Shown here one piece after another: positions 7,923-19,352 of a stretch of DNA of 64,000 bases (position 1 is the first letter of the stretch; each line of letters starts with the position of its first letter). This stretch comes from Microbacterium candidum (lineage in GTDB: Bacteria > Actinomycetota > Actinomycetes > Actinomycetales > Microbacteriaceae). The stretch lies in the NCBI RefSeq assembly GCF_030315975.1, contig NZ_JASXSZ010000001.1:496001-560000 (forward strand). Reading direction: 5' to 3'. Both the position numbers and the translations under genes were made by a program. The notes under the pieces are model-generated. The model was given only the letters and a program-made list of their open reading frames with translations. It had not been told where the DNA came from and did not search any database.

Positions 7923-9416
7923 TCAGCGCGTCAGCGCGGCGTCCTCCTCAGCCACGGCCTCGGGCGCGGCGTCCGCCTGCTCCTGCAGCGTGACGGTCGC
8001 GAGCGAGTGCGCCTCCTGCGACGCGAGGTCGACGTCGCCGTCCTCGTCGAGGTCCTCGGCGAACGGCTGACCGTCGCGGGGAGCGTCATACAGCTCCTGG
8101 TCGAGGATGCCCTCGCGCTTCGACACGATCGTCGGGACGAGTGCCTGTCCGGCGACGTTGACCGCGGTGCGGCCCATGTCGAGGATCGGGTCGATCGCGA
8201 GCAGCAGGCCGACGCCCTCGAGCGGGAGGCCCAGGGTCGACAGGGTCAGCGTCAGCATGACGACGGCGCCCGTGGTGCCGGCGGTGGCCGCCGAGCCGAC
8301 GACCGACACAACGATGATCATGAGGTACTGCCACCACTCGAGGTGGATGCCGTAGAACTGGGCGACGAAGATCGCGGCGATGGCCGGGTAGATGGCGGCG
8401 CAGCCGTCCATCTTGGTCGTCGCACCCAGCGGCACGGCGAACGACGCGTAGCCGCGCGGGACGCCGAGGTTGCGCTCGGTGACGCGCTCGGTGAGGGGCA
8501 GGGTGCCGATCGACGAACGGCTCACGAAGCCGAGCTGGACGGCCGGCCAGACACCCGAGAAGTACTGGCGGATGCCGAGGCCGTTGGTCTTCAGGATGAT
8601 CGGGTAGACCACGAACAGCACGAGCACGAGGCCGATGTAGACGGCGCCGGCGAACCAGGCGAGCGCGGTCAGCTTCTCCCAGCCGTAGTTCACGACGGCC
8701 GAGCCGATGAGGCCCAGGGTGCCGAGCGGGGCGATGCGGATGATCCACCACAGCACGCGCTGGATGACCTTCAGCAGCGACTCGGTGAAGGCGAGGAACG
8801 GCTCCGCCTTCTTGCCGGCCTTGAGCGCCGCGATGCCGACGGCGGCGGCGACGACGATGACCTGCAGGATGTTGAAGCTCACGCCCGACGTGAGCGCGTG
8901 CGTGACCGGATCCTGTGCGGTGTTCACCGTCAGGCCGAGGAAGTTCTGCGGGATCAGGCCGATGAGGAAGTTCCACCACGTGCCGACCGTGTACGGCTGG
9001 CCGGGCTCGAGGCCCGTGCCGGCGCGGCTGCCGGGCTGGATCACGAGACCGAGCACGATGCCGATCGACACCGCGATGAACGCCGTGATCGCGAACCAGA
9101 GGATCGTCTGGCCCGCGAGGCGCGCGGCGTTCTGCACGCGACGGAGGTTCGAGATGCTCGCGACGATCGCCGTGAAGATCAGCGGCACGACCGCGGCGCG
9201 CAGCAGAGTGACGTACGAGGTGCCGATCGTCGCCAGCGTGTCGGACAGCGGCGTGTGGTTGGCCGCGCTCGCGCCGGAGTTGCGGGCGACGAGACCGAGG
9301 ACGACACCCAGGATGAGGGCGACGACGATCTGGAAGCCGAACGAGGTGAGGACCTTGCGCAGCGGGCTGCGGGTGTCGGGCGCCTTCGTGCGGCGGGCGG
9401 AGGAAGCTGTGGACAT
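7923..9416 (-). CDS. dicarboxylate/amino acid:cation symporter (DAACS family)
   Basis: This 497-aa polytopic membrane protein carries the glutamate/C4-dicarboxylate carrier hallmarks: a serine-rich re-entrant loop SRSSIGTLPL, TKMDGCAA (cation and substrate site, usually NMDGTA), and DMGRTAVNVAGQ in the last transmembrane segment. It would import acidic amino acids or dicarboxylates with Na+ or H+. The ATG at 9416 follows AAAGGAG at ideal spacing, so this start is firm; a GTG 45 nt upstream has no such site. A short acidic C-terminal tail is present. It is transcribed divergently from recQ. Confidence 0.92.
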   Translation of the reverse strand: MSTASSARRTKAPDTRSPLRKVLTSFGFQIVVALILGVVLGLVARNSGASAANHTPLSDTLATIGTSYVTLLRAAVVPLIFTAIVASISNLRRVQNAARLAGQTILWFAITAFIAVSIGIVLGLVIQPGSRAGTGLEPGQPYTVGTWWNFLIGLIPQNFLGLTVNTAQDPVTHALTSGVSFNILQVIVVAAAVGIAALKAGKKAEPFLAFTESLLKVIQRVLWWIIRIAPLGTLGLIGSAVVNYGWEKLTALAWFAGAVYIGLVLVLFVVYPIILKTNGLGIRQYFSGVWPAVQLGFVSRSSIGTLPLTERVTERNLGVPRGYASFAVPLGATTKMDGCAAIYPAIAAIFVAQFYGIHLEWWQYLMIIVVSVVGSAATAGTTGAVVMLTLTLSTLGLPLEGVGLLLAIDPILDMGRTAVNVAGQALVPTIVSKREGILDQELYDAPRDGQPFAEDLDEDGDVDLASQEAHSLATVTLQEQADAAPEAVAEEDAALTR

Positions 9417-9568
9417 GCGGGGAGACTCCTTTGGGGTTCCTTCAAGCGTATGGAATACCAACGAAACATGCCAATCGGTGTTACTTCACATGACCCAGTG
9501 TTATGAGAGTTCTCCACAGATCACCGCCGCCGTCGGGGTTGTCAGGGGGCGCGATTATCGTGGATCGG

Positions 9569-11530
<1,962 letters not shown>

Positions 11531-11547
11531 ACCTCTCGCGTCGCCCC

Positions 11548-11624
11548 TAGGCTGGCGGGACGGGCCGACGAGGGCCCGGTATCGGAGCGCTCGCGTCACC
11601 CGTGCGGGCCGGAAGGGTTCGACG
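11548..11624 (+). promoter_or_regulatory. promoter and about 65-nt structured leader of fhs
   Basis: TAGGCT at 11548-11553 is a good -10 box. Transcription from about 11560 would give a 65-nt leader with self-complementary GC stretches (CGGGCC/GGGCCCG near 11570-11587) and GGAAGGG before the ATG. fhs genes are often under folate- or ZTP-sensing RNAs, but the conserved ZTP-riboswitch cores are not recognisable here, so I annotate only promoter and leader. Confidence 0.4.
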
Positions 11625-13298
11625 ATGAGCCTCAGCAACATCGAGATCGCGCAGGGCGCGCAGATGCGCCCCATCGGAGAGATCGCCGGAAGCCTCGGCA
11701 TCCCGGCGGACAGCCTCGAGCCGTACGGCCGGTTCAAGGCGAAGATCGCCCTTCCGTATGTCGCGTCGCTGCGCGACCGGCCTCAGGGCAAGCTCATCCT
11801 GATGACCGCGATCTCCCCGACGCCGGCGGGCGAGGGGAAGACGACGACGACGGTCGGGCTCGGCGACGCACTCACCCGCATCGGCGAGAAGGCGATGATC
11901 TGCCTGCGCGAGCCGGCGCTCGGGCCGGTGTTCGGGATGAAGGGGGGAGCTGCCGGCGGCGGGTACGCGCAGGTCGTGCCCATGGAGGACATCAACCTCC
12001 ACTTCACCGGCGACTTCGCCGCGATCGAAGCAGCGACGAACCTCCTCGCCGCGCTCATCGACAACCACATCACCCACGGCAATGCGCTCGACATCGACGC
12101 CCGTCGGGTGACGTGGCGCCGCGTGCTCGACGTCAACGATCGGTCGCTGCGCGATGTCGTGATCGGCCTCGGCGGGCTGGGGAACGGGAACCCCCGCGAG
12201 ACCGGCTTCGACATCGTCGTGGCCTCCGAGGTCATGGCGATCTTCTGTCTCGCGACGAGCATCGCGGATCTGCGCGAACGGCTCGGCGACATCGTGGTCG
12301 CGTACACCCGGGGGCGGATGCCGGTCCGCGCTCGCGACCTCAACGCGCACGGCGCGATGACCGCGGTGCTCCGGGATGCCTTGGCCCCGAACCTCGTCCA
12401 GACGCTCGAGAACACCCCGGCCTTCGTGCACGGCGGGCCGTTCGCGAACATCGCGCACGGCTGCAGCTCCGTCGTCGCGACGAGCACGGCGCTGCACCTC
12501 GCCGACTACGTCGTCACCGAGGCCGGGTTCGGGGCGGACCTCGGCGCGGAGAAGTTCGTCGACATCCTGTGCCGCACGACAGGGCTCCGCCCCTCCGCAG
12601 CCGTCATCGTCGCCACCGTCCGGGCGCTGAAGTTCCACGGCGGCGTGGAGGTCGCCGATCTGCAGGCCGCCGACGTCGCCGCGCTCGAACGCGGAATGGC
12701 GAACCTGCGCCGCCACGTGAAGACCGTCACGCAGACGTGGGGCATCCCCGCCGTCGTCGCGATCAACCACCGCGCGGAGGACACGGACGCCGAGATCGCG
12801 GCGCTCATCGCCGGCGTCGAGCAGGCAGGGGCCAAGGCGATCGTCGCGAAGCACTATGCGGAGGGCAGCGCGGGCGCCGAGGAGCTGGCCCGCGAGGTCG
12901 TGCGCCTCTGCGGAGAGCCGTCCGAGCTGCAGTTCACCTACCCCGACGAGTCGGGCCTGTGGGACAAGATGAAGGCGATCGCCACGCGGATCTTCGGCGC
13001 GAGCGACATCATCGCCTCGACCGCCGTGCGCACGCAGATCCGCCGCCTCCAGGAGGAGGGCTACGGCGAATATCCGGTGTGCGTCGCGAAGACGCAGTAC
13101 TCGTTCTCGACCGACCCGAAGCTCCGCGGCGCGCCGCGCGACCACGTCGTCGACATCCGCGAGGTGCGGCTGGCGGCCGGTGCCCGCTTCATCGTGATGA
13201 TCTGCGGAGACATCATGACGATGCCGGGGCTGCCCGCATCCCCCGCCGCCAACGCGATCGATGTCGACGACGACGGCCGCATCACCGGCCTGTTCTGA
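11625..13298 (+). CDS. fhs: formate--tetrahydrofolate ligase
   Basis: This enzyme makes 10-formyltetrahydrofolate from formate, THF and ATP and feeds one-carbon units to purine synthesis. The product is 557 aa, the standard length. It carries the P-loop [18 protein letters not shown] near residue 66, the K+/substrate segment [15 protein letters not shown], and the conserved block [14 protein letters not shown]. The ATG at 11625 has GGAAGGG 9 nt ahead. It begins 94 nt after recQ and has its own promoter, so it is probably transcribed separately. Confidence 0.96.
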   Translation: MSLSNIEIAQGAQMRPIGEIAGSLGIPADSLEPYGRFKAKIALPYVASLRDRPQGKLILMTAISPTPAGEGKTTTTVGLGDALTRIGEKAMICLREPALGPVFGMKGGAAGGGYAQVVPMEDINLHFTGDFAAIEAATNLLAALIDNHITHGNALDIDARRVTWRRVLDVNDRSLRDVVIGLGGLGNGNPRETGFDIVVASEVMAIFCLATSIADLRERLGDIVVAYTRGRMPVRARDLNAHGAMTAVLRDALAPNLVQTLENTPAFVHGGPFANIAHGCSSVVATSTALHLADYVVTEAGFGADLGAEKFVDILCRTTGLRPSAAVIVATVRALKFHGGVEVADLQAADVAALERGMANLRRHVKTVTQTWGIPAVVAINHRAEDTDAEIAALIAGVEQAGAKAIVAKHYAEGSAGAEELAREVVRLCGEPSELQFTYPDESGLWDKMKAIATRIFGASDIIASTAVRTQIRRLQEEGYGEYPVCVAKTQYSFSTDPKLRGAPRDHVVDIREVRLAAGARFIVMICGDIMTMPGLPASPAANAIDVDDDGRITGLF

Positions 13299-13343
13299 GG
13301 GAGTTCACCGGAACGAGTCTGGAAAACCTAGCGACGTTCGGTT

Positions 13344-13349
13344 TATGCT
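13344..13349 (+). promoter_or_regulatory. -10 box TATGCT of a likely leaderless promoter (beta-glucosidase gene)
   Basis: TATGCT is followed by GAAGGC and the ATG at 13356. No ribosome binding site is present. This is the clearest leaderless arrangement in the window. Confidence 0.55.
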
Positions 13350-13355
13350 GAAGGC

Positions 13356-15134
13356 ATGAGCAACGACGCCTCCATCGACACCGCACTCGACACCCGCTAC
13401 CGCGACGCATCCCTCTCCGTGGACGAGCGCGTCGAGATCCTGCTGAGCCAGATGACGCTGGAGGAGAAGGCGGGCCTCTTCTTCCAGACGATGATCGTGA
13501 TGGGCGAGGGCGGCGAGCTCTCCGAGGGTGACCCGGTGTTCGGCATCGCGTCCAACCGCGACTACGTCGTCGAGCGCCGGATGAACCACTTCAACCTCTT
13601 CGGCAGTGCGCCGAAGGCGAGCGACATGGCGGCGTGGCACAACAAGCTGCAGGAGCTCGCGGCATCCACCCGCCTCGGCATCCCGGTGTCCATCTCGACC
13701 GATCCGCGACACTCGTTCAGCGAGAACCCCGGCGCCGCGTTCTTCGCCGGTCCGTTCTCGCAGTGGCCCGAGCCGCTGGGGCTCGCCGCCACCGCGGACC
13801 CCGAGCTCGTGGAGCGCTTCGCCGACATCGCCCGCCAGGAGTACACGGCGGTCGGCATCCGCGTCGCCCTCCATCCGCAGGTCGATCTCGCCACCGAACC
13901 GCGCTGGGCGCGCCAGCTGCAGACGTTCGGCGAGGACGCCGACCTCGCAGGCTCCCTCGGCGCCGCATATGTGCGCGGCTTCCAGGGCGGCTCGTTCGGC
14001 GCCGGATCGGTGTCGACGATGACGAAGCACTTCCCGGGCGGCGGCCCGCAGAAGGACGGCGAGGACCCGCACTTCGACTACGGCCGCGAGCAGGTGTACC
14101 CCGGCGACAACTTCGAGCACCACCTGAAGCCCTTCGAGGCGGTCTTCGCGGCCGGTGGCCGCCAGATCATGCCGTACTACGGGATGCCGGTCGGCACGGA
14201 GTACGAGGAGGTCGGCTTCGGCTTCAACAAGGGCGTGCTCACGGGCCTCCTGCGCGAGCGCTACGGCTTCGACGGCATCGTCTGCACCGACTGGGGCCTC
14301 GTCACCGACCAGCCCATCATGGGCACGGACTTCGCCGCCCGCGCGTGGGGCGTCGAGCACCTGACTCCCGCCGAGCGCATGATCAAGATCCTGGATGCGG
14401 GCGCAGACCAGTTCGGCGGAGAGCACGACCCGTCGATGCTCATCGAGCTCGTCGAGTCGGGCGCGGTCTCTGAGGAGCGCCTGGATGTCTCGGCCCGGCG
14501 CCTGCTCCGCGAGAAGTTCGAGCTCGGCCTGTTCGAGAACCCGTACGTGGATGCCGCGGCGGCGGACGCGATCGTCGGCAACGCGGAGTTCCGCGCCGCC
14601 GCCGACGCCGCGCAGCGCGCATCCATCGCCGTCCTCTCCAACAAGACGGCGCTTCCCTTCAGCCGCGGCGCGAAGCTCTACATCGAGGGCATCGCGCCCG
14701 AGATCGCGGCGCAGTACGGCCAGGTCGTCTCCTCGCCGGCGGAGGCGGATGTCGCCATCCTGCGCATCACCGCCCCCTACGAGGAGCGCGGCTCGATGTT
14801 CGAGAACTTCTTCCACGCGGGCTCGCTCGACTTCCCCGAGGACGCGCTCGCGCACGTCGCCGATGTGTCGGCCGCCGTGCCGACCGTGGTGGACGTGTTC
14901 CTCGACCGTCCGGCGATCCTCGCGCCGGTGGTCGCGTCGGCAGACGCGGTCGTCGCGAACTGGGGCGCCTCCGCCGCGGCTCTGCTCGACGTCCTCTCCG
15001 GCGCCGTTCCGGCGCAGGGCAAGCTGCCGTTCGACGTGCCGCGCAGCATGGCGGCCGTCGAGGCATCCCGTCCCGACGTCCCCTTCGACACGGAGGACCC
15101 GCTCTTCCGCTTCGGGCACGGCCTCTCGCTGTAG
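13356..15134 (+). CDS. GH3-family beta-glucosidase-like hydrolase, cytoplasmic
   Basis: This 592-aa protein has both GH3 domains and no signal peptide, so it should act on imported oligosaccharides. The N-terminal barrel contains STDPRHS (substrate-binding), TKHFPGGGPQKDGEDPH (about residue 223) and the nucleophile Asp in VCTDWG (about 311). The C-terminal sandwich domain (about 400-592) holds an acidic loop and ends with the usual FRFGHGLSL. No transporter or sugar regulator adjoins it, so the physiological substrate is open. Confidence 0.9.
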   Translation: MSNDASIDTALDTRYRDASLSVDERVEILLSQMTLEEKAGLFFQTMIVMGEGGELSEGDPVFGIASNRDYVVERRMNHFNLFGSAPKASDMAAWHNKLQELAASTRLGIPVSISTDPRHSFSENPGAAFFAGPFSQWPEPLGLAATADPELVERFADIARQEYTAVGIRVALHPQVDLATEPRWARQLQTFGEDADLAGSLGAAYVRGFQGGSFGAGSVSTMTKHFPGGGPQKDGEDPHFDYGREQVYPGDNFEHHLKPFEAVFAAGGRQIMPYYGMPVGTEYEEVGFGFNKGVLTGLLRERYGFDGIVCTDWGLVTDQPIMGTDFAARAWGVEHLTPAERMIKILDAGADQFGGEHDPSMLIELVESGAVSEERLDVSARRLLREKFELGLFENPYVDAAAADAIVGNAEFRAAADAAQRASIAVLSNKTALPFSRGAKLYIEGIAPEIAAQYGQVVSSPAEADVAILRITAPYEERGSMFENFFHAGSLDFPEDALAHVADVSAAVPTVVDVFLDRPAILAPVVASADAVVANWGASAAALLDVLSGAVPAQGKLPFDVPRSMAAVEASRPDVPFDTEDPLFRFGHGLSL

Positions 15135-15155
15135 TTCCAGCAGCTCCTTGAAAAG

Positions 15156-15199
15156 CGGAGAATCGCGCAAGACCCGGAGGAGTCCCGCGCGATTCTCCG
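15156..15199. terminator. hairpin after the beta-glucosidase gene
   Basis: CGGAGAATCGCGC (15156-15168) pairs perfectly with GCGCGATTCTCCG (15187-15199). It lies 22 nt after the stop codon between convergent genes and could terminate transcription from both sides. Confidence 0.6.
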
Positions 15200-15238
15200 T
15201 CTATGGGGCGGAGTTCCGACGTTCGAAGTACAGGGATG

Positions 15239-15307
15239 CGGTCCCCGAGCCCGTCGATGGGTCGTACCTGTGGAGCGGCGACGACCCCTCGACAGGCTCG
15301 GGGACCG
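15239..15307. repeat. intergenic REP-like palindrome (CGGTCCCCGAGCCCGTCGA family)
   Basis: The 26-nt arms 15239-15264 and 15282-15307 are complementary with few mismatches around a 17-nt spacer. The same arm sequence occurs inside the coding regions at 44845-44973 and 46800-46992. Here it lies between convergent genes. Confidence 0.65.
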
Positions 15308-15337
15308 GGGGGGCTCAGGTCCGGAAACCGGCCGGCC

Positions 15338-16258
15338 TCAGCCGAACTCGGCGCGAGCGGCCAGTTCCTCGGACTGCCGCCGCGGCACGACGACGACGGG
15401 CACGGGGGAGTGGCGCACGACTTTCGTCGCGTGCGATCCGAGGAACACCCGGGCGACGGGGCCGAGCGAGGACGATCCGACTACGAGCACGTCGTCGTCG
15501 TTCCACTCGATGTCCTCGATCGCCGCCGCCCACGAGTCGCCGAGGCCCACGACGGCTTCGGCGCTCTCGGGATGGTTCGGCAGGGCGGAGACATCCGAGA
15601 GCAGCTGAGCGGTGTGCTCCCCGATCTCGTTCGCCCACTCGTCGATCACGCCGCGCTCCGAGCCGATGCCGGTGCGCGACGTGCCCGAGACCGCCGGAGC
15701 GACGGCGAACGACGCGATGCGCAGCGAAGCTCCGACCTGGGCCGCGATGCCGGCGGCTCCGATCACCAGGTCGGCCGCGGCATCCGTCCCGCCGTACGCG
15801 GCGGTCACCCGTCCGACGCGCGCCTGCCCGCGGGTGCGGAAGCCGCGCGGCGCGACGGCGACCGGAACGGGGGATGCATGGAGCAGGGCGTCGCTCACCG
15901 ACCCGAGCGCGACATGCCCGAACGACCCCGCCGACGACGAGCCGACGACGATGAGCTCGGCGCCGCGCGCCTCGGCGAGCTCGAGCAGGCCGCGCCTGGC
16001 CGAGGACGCCTCGACGAGCAGGTACTCGGCGCGCACACTGTCGCCCAGCACCGCGGCGGCGTGGTCGAGCACCGTGTTCGCCGTGTCGCGGGCGTAGCTC
16101 TGCCATTCCGCATCCACGCGCGCCGCCGACGGCGGCCATGTCTGCGGGACGACGGCCGCGACGATGAGATCCGTGCCGGCCGAGCGCGCGAGCATTGCGG
16201 CGAGGTGGAGCACCGAGGCGGAGCGGTGCCCCGGGTTGACCCCGACGAGGAGACTCAT
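15338..16258 (-). CDS. universal stress protein, two UspA domains
   Basis: This 306-aa cytosolic protein is a tandem of two UspA domains. Each has an ATP-binding signature of the G-2x-G-9x-[ST] type: GSSSAGSFGHVALGSVS near residue 107 and GSSSLGPVARVFLGSHA near 260, so ATP-binding is likely. The start overlaps the stop of the amino acid permease gene by 4 nt (ATGA), which makes an operon certain. Usp domains coupled to transporters can tune transport with energy or stress state; this is inference for the present pair. Confidence 0.9.
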   Translation of the reverse strand: MSLLVGVNPGHRSASVLHLAAMLARSAGTDLIVAAVVPQTWPPSAARVDAEWQSYARDTANTVLDHAAAVLGDSVRAEYLLVEASSARRGLLELAEARGAELIVVGSSSAGSFGHVALGSVSDALLHASPVPVAVAPRGFRTRGQARVGRVTAAYGGTDAAADLVIGAAGIAAQVGASLRIASFAVAPAVSGTSRTGIGSERGVIDEWANEIGEHTAQLLSDVSALPNHPESAEAVVGLGDSWAAAIEDIEWNDDDVLVVGSSSLGPVARVFLGSHATKVVRHSPVPVVVVPRRQSEELAARAEFG

Positions 16259-17760
16259 CCCTCGCCCTCCTTCTTGCGCCGGGCGGCCGCGCGGCGCTGC
16301 TCGCCGGGCGACGGCTGCAGGACGCTCGAGGTGTACGGCACCTCGTCGTCATCCGGTACGACCGGGTGGCCGACCTCGAGCTCGGAGTGGGTGCGACCGT
16401 AGAACCAGTAGTAGATGAGGAACACGGCGGTCCAGACGACGAACACGATGATCGTGATCGGCTGGAGCTGCGTGATGATCGCGATGCAGCCGATGATCGA
16501 CAGGATCGGGATCGTCCAGCCGAACGGCAGCCGGAAGCCGCGCTCGAGGTTCGGCTCGCGCACCCGCAGGATGATGACGCCCAGCGAGACGACGAGGAAC
16601 GCGACGAGCGTGCCGATCGAGGTCATCTCGGCGAGGAAGTTGATCGGGATGACCGCGGCGAGGATGCTGGTGACGATCATCACGATGACGGTGTTCTGCG
16701 TCGGTGTCACCGTCCGCGGATTGACCTTCGCGAACACCTTCGGGACCATGCCGTCGCGCGACATCGCGAACAGGATGCGGGTCTGCCCGTACAGGACGAC
16801 GAGGGTGACGGAGAAGATCGAGATGATCGCCCCGATCGCGATCACGGTGCCCGGCCAGCTCGAGTGGAGGATGTTCTGCAGGATGACGGCGAGCCCGGCA
16901 TCCTGACCGGCGAACTTGGCCGGCGCCTGCGCACCGAGAGCCGCGAGGCAGGTCAGGACGTACAGGGCGATGATGATGCCGAGCGCGAAGATGATCGCGA
17001 GAGGCAGGTTCCGCTTCGGGTTCTTCGCCTCCTCACCGGCTGTCGACACGGCATCCAATCCGACGAACGAGAAGAAGATGATGCCGGCGCCGCCGATGAT
17101 GCCGGCGAAGCCGGCCGGGGCGAAGTTCTGGAAGTGGTCGGCGTTCCATCCGGTGAAGGCGACGGCGCAGAAGAACAGCACGACCGCGATCTTGATGACC
17201 ACCATGATGCTGTTCACGGTCGTCGACTCACTCGCCCCGCGCATCAGCAGCAGCGAGCACAGCACGATGACGATGACGGCGGGGATGTTGACGATCCCGC
17301 CCTGTTCGGGGGCTTGAGAGAGCTGTATGGGCAGCTGCCAGCCGAACACGTTCTGGAGGAGCTGGTTGACGTACTGCGACCAGCCGACCGCGACCGCGGC
17401 GGTCGAGACTCCGTACTCGAGGAGCAGACACGCGCCGACGCCCATGGCGGTCGCCTCGCCGAGCGTCGCGTACGCGTAGGAGTAGGTCGAACCGGAGACC
17501 GGTACCGCGCCGGCCATCTCGGCGTAGCAGAGGGCGGTGAGGCCGGCCACGATCCCGCCGATGACGAACGAGAAGATCACGGCGGGGCCGGCGGCGGGCA
17601 CGGCCTCGGACAGGATGAAGAAGATGCCGGTGCCGAGGGTGCCGCCGACGCCGATCATCGTGAGCGAGAAGAGCCCGATGCTCCGTTTCAGATGGACTTC
17701 CTCGGCACCGGGAGGCGTCGTGGGCTTGCGGCGCAACAGTTGCTGGGCGACGGTGGGCAT
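16255..17760 (-). CDS. APC-superfamily amino acid permease (cationic amino acid transporter type)
   Basis: This is a 501-aa membrane protein with about 12 transmembrane helices. The APC signature GVGGTLGTGIFFI is in helix 1, and helix 3/6 motifs such as FFSFVGLDAVSTAGEE are typical of the CAT/YfnA-like group. A 45-residue charged C-terminal tail ends in KKEGEG. The ATG at 17760 has GAGGAG 7 nt ahead. It lies downstream of lysA on the same strand, which fits lysine or other cationic amino acids as a substrate but does not prove it. Confidence 0.88.
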   Translation of the reverse strand: MPTVAQQLLRRKPTTPPGAEEVHLKRSIGLFSLTMIGVGGTLGTGIFFILSEAVPAAGPAVIFSFVIGGIVAGLTALCYAEMAGAVPVSGSTYSYAYATLGEATAMGVGACLLLEYGVSTAAVAVGWSQYVNQLLQNVFGWQLPIQLSQAPEQGGIVNIPAVIVIVLCSLLLMRGASESTTVNSIMVVIKIAVVLFFCAVAFTGWNADHFQNFAPAGFAGIIGGAGIIFFSFVGLDAVSTAGEEAKNPKRNLPLAIIFALGIIIALYVLTCLAALGAQAPAKFAGQDAGLAVILQNILHSSWPGTVIAIGAIISIFSVTLVVLYGQTRILFAMSRDGMVPKVFAKVNPRTVTPTQNTVIVMIVTSILAAVIPINFLAEMTSIGTLVAFLVVSLGVIILRVREPNLERGFRLPFGWTIPILSIIGCIAIITQLQPITIIVFVVWTAVFLIYYWFYGRTHSELEVGHPVVPDDDEVPYTSSVLQPSPGEQRRAAARRKKEGEG

Positions 17761-17772
17761 GTCCGCTCCTCA

Positions 17773-17815
17773 CTGTGAGACGGCGACGGTCGTCGGCGAC
17801 CGAAGTGCCTCACAG
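17773..17815 (-). promoter_or_regulatory. nested inverted repeat just upstream of the permease ribosome binding site
   Basis: Outer arms CTGTGAG (17773-17779) and CTCACAG (17809-17815) enclose an inner CGGTCG/CGACCG pair. On the transcribed strand the last arm abuts the TGAGGAG ribosome binding site of the permease. It may be the lysA terminator, an operator, or an RNA element that affects translation. Confidence 0.4.
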
Positions 17816-17895
17816 CATCCTCCCAGCGAGCAGAGCCCGCAAGACACCCGGCGGCAGCGTCCGCGGGGCGCGCGGCGAGCAGCGCGGCGCAGCGC

Positions 17896-19161
17896 TCAGT
17901 CGACCAGGTCGCGGGCGAAGAGGTCGTCCCATGTCTCGCGCCGGATGACCGCGCGGGCTTCGCCGTCGTGCGCGAAGACGACGGGCGGGCGACGGTAGCC
18001 GTTGTAGTTGTTGGCCATCGTGTGCGTGTACGCACCTGTGGCCGGCACGACGAGCAGGTCCCCGACGCGCGCCTCGGGCAGGGTGATCGGGTCGATGAGC
18101 ACGTCGCCGCTCTCGCAGTGCCGCCCGACGATGACGGCTTCCTCGGTCGCCTCTTCGCCCAGCCGCTGCGCGAGCGCCGCCTCGTATCGCTGCTCGAACA
18201 GCGCGACCTCGAGGTTGTCTCCCATTCCGCCGTCGACGGCGACGAAGGTGCGCGCATCCCGCTTGACCGTCGTCACGGTGTACAGCGTCGCGGCCGCCCC
18301 GTTCACCATGCTGCGCCCCGGTTCGATGATGAGCTCCGCCGACGCCGGCAGGTGGTCGCGGGCAGCTCCGATGAGCGCATCGAGATACTCGGCGACGGAT
18401 GCCGGGCGCTCGCCGTAGGTGTAGCGCGAGCCGAGCCCGCCGCCGAGGTCGTAGACCGGGAACTCGCCCATCGCGGCGAGCGGCGCCACGGCGGCGGCGA
18501 GCTCCGTGGGATCCATGATCTGCGAGCCGACGTGCGCGTGCACGCCCCGCATCTCGATGCGATCGCTCCGCCGGATGCGGTCGATCAGGGCGCTCGCGGC
18601 GGGCGGCGTGAGCCCGAACTTGGAGCCCACCTGCCCGGTCTGCACGTGAGCGTGGGTGGATGACTCGACCCCCGGCACGATCCGCACGAGCACGCCCTGA
18701 CGACTCCCCACCGGGACGATCGCCTCGAGCCGGTCGACGTCGTCGGCGTTGTCGACGACGACGAGCCCGACGCCGGCCGCGACGGCGAGCTCGATCTCCT
18801 CGGTCGACTTGGCATTGCCGTGCAGCACGATGAGCGCCGGGGCGACGCCCGCGCGGAGGGCGCTCTTGATCTCGCCGCCTCCGGCGACGTCGAGGCCCAG
18901 GCCCTCCTCGACCATGACGCGCTGGACCGCGGTCGCCGGGAACGCCTTCGACGCGAACACCGCGCGGGCGTTCGGCCACCGTGCGGTGAGTTCGTCGCGG
19001 TACTCGCGGGCGCGGGCGCGCAGAGCGCCCTCGTCGACGACGATCGCGGGCGTCCCGAACTTCGCGGCGAGGTCGTCGACGCGGCATCCGCCGAGCCGCA
19101 GCGTGCCGTCGGCATCCACCGTCGTGCCGTCGGGGAGGAGGGAGAGGATGTCGTGTTCCAC
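17896..19161 (-). CDS. lysA: diaminopimelate decarboxylase
   Basis: LysA converts meso-diaminopimelate to L-lysine and CO2, the last step of lysine synthesis. This 421-aa fold-type III PLP enzyme shows the PLP lysine in VFASKAFP (about residue 70), the phosphate-binding DLGGGLG, EPGRSMV, the active-site Cys in GRHCESGD, and the C-terminal GAYTHTMANNYNG. Length is normal. The GTG at 19161 follows a TACCCT box by 6 nt, so it is likely leaderless. The common hom/thrC neighbours are absent; the next gene in the same direction is an amino acid permease. Confidence 0.93.
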   Translation of the reverse strand: MEHDILSLLPDGTTVDADGTLRLGGCRVDDLAAKFGTPAIVVDEGALRARAREYRDELTARWPNARAVFASKAFPATAVQRVMVEEGLGLDVAGGGEIKSALRAGVAPALIVLHGNAKSTEEIELAVAAGVGLVVVDNADDVDRLEAIVPVGSRQGVLVRIVPGVESSTHAHVQTGQVGSKFGLTPPAASALIDRIRRSDRIEMRGVHAHVGSQIMDPTELAAAVAPLAAMGEFPVYDLGGGLGSRYTYGERPASVAEYLDALIGAARDHLPASAELIIEPGRSMVNGAAATLYTVTTVKRDARTFVAVDGGMGDNLEVALFEQRYEAALAQRLGEEATEEAVIVGRHCESGDVLIDPITLPEARVGDLLVVPATGAYTHTMANNYNGYRRPPVVFAHDGEARAVIRRETWDDLFARDLVD

Positions 19162-19167
19162 TGCATC

Positions 19168-19173
19168 AGGGTA
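19168..19173 (-). promoter_or_regulatory. -10 box TACCCT of a likely leaderless promoter (lysA)
   Basis: TACCCT is followed by GATGCA and the GTG start codon of lysA. No ribosome binding site is visible. Confidence 0.5.
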
Positions 19174-19224
19174 GGCCGGAGTGCGCAGCAGGTTCTACGA
19201 CCAGGGTGCCCGCGGGCGGTGTTT

Positions 19225-19314
19225 GCAGGACTCCACAACCGATCGCGCGCTCGCGGCCGCTGACGTTTGTGCAGTAAGACCAACCGACTCGCATTCGGTT
19301 TGTGGGAGTCCTAC
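19225..19314. repeat. intergenic inverted repeat, GCAGGACTCCACA / TGTGGGAGTCCTAC
   Basis: Arms 19225-19242 and 19295-19314 are nearly complementary (GCAGGACTCCACA-ACCGA and TCGGTTTGTGGGAGTCCTAC). It lies between the divergent lysA and acyl-CoA dehydrogenase genes, so it cannot be a simple terminator for either. Confidence 0.5.
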
Positions 19315-19352
19315 CGTTGACGCATCCCCAGCCGTCCTTGAAAGGTCCCGTC

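Noticed and set aside
11531..11624. ZTP (pfl) riboswitch upstream of fhs
   Set aside because: Position and gene fit, but the conserved cores expected of the ZTP aptamer are not recognisable in the 65-nt leader, which also seems short. Only a promoter and unspecific GC stems are supported. A covariance-model search would decide.
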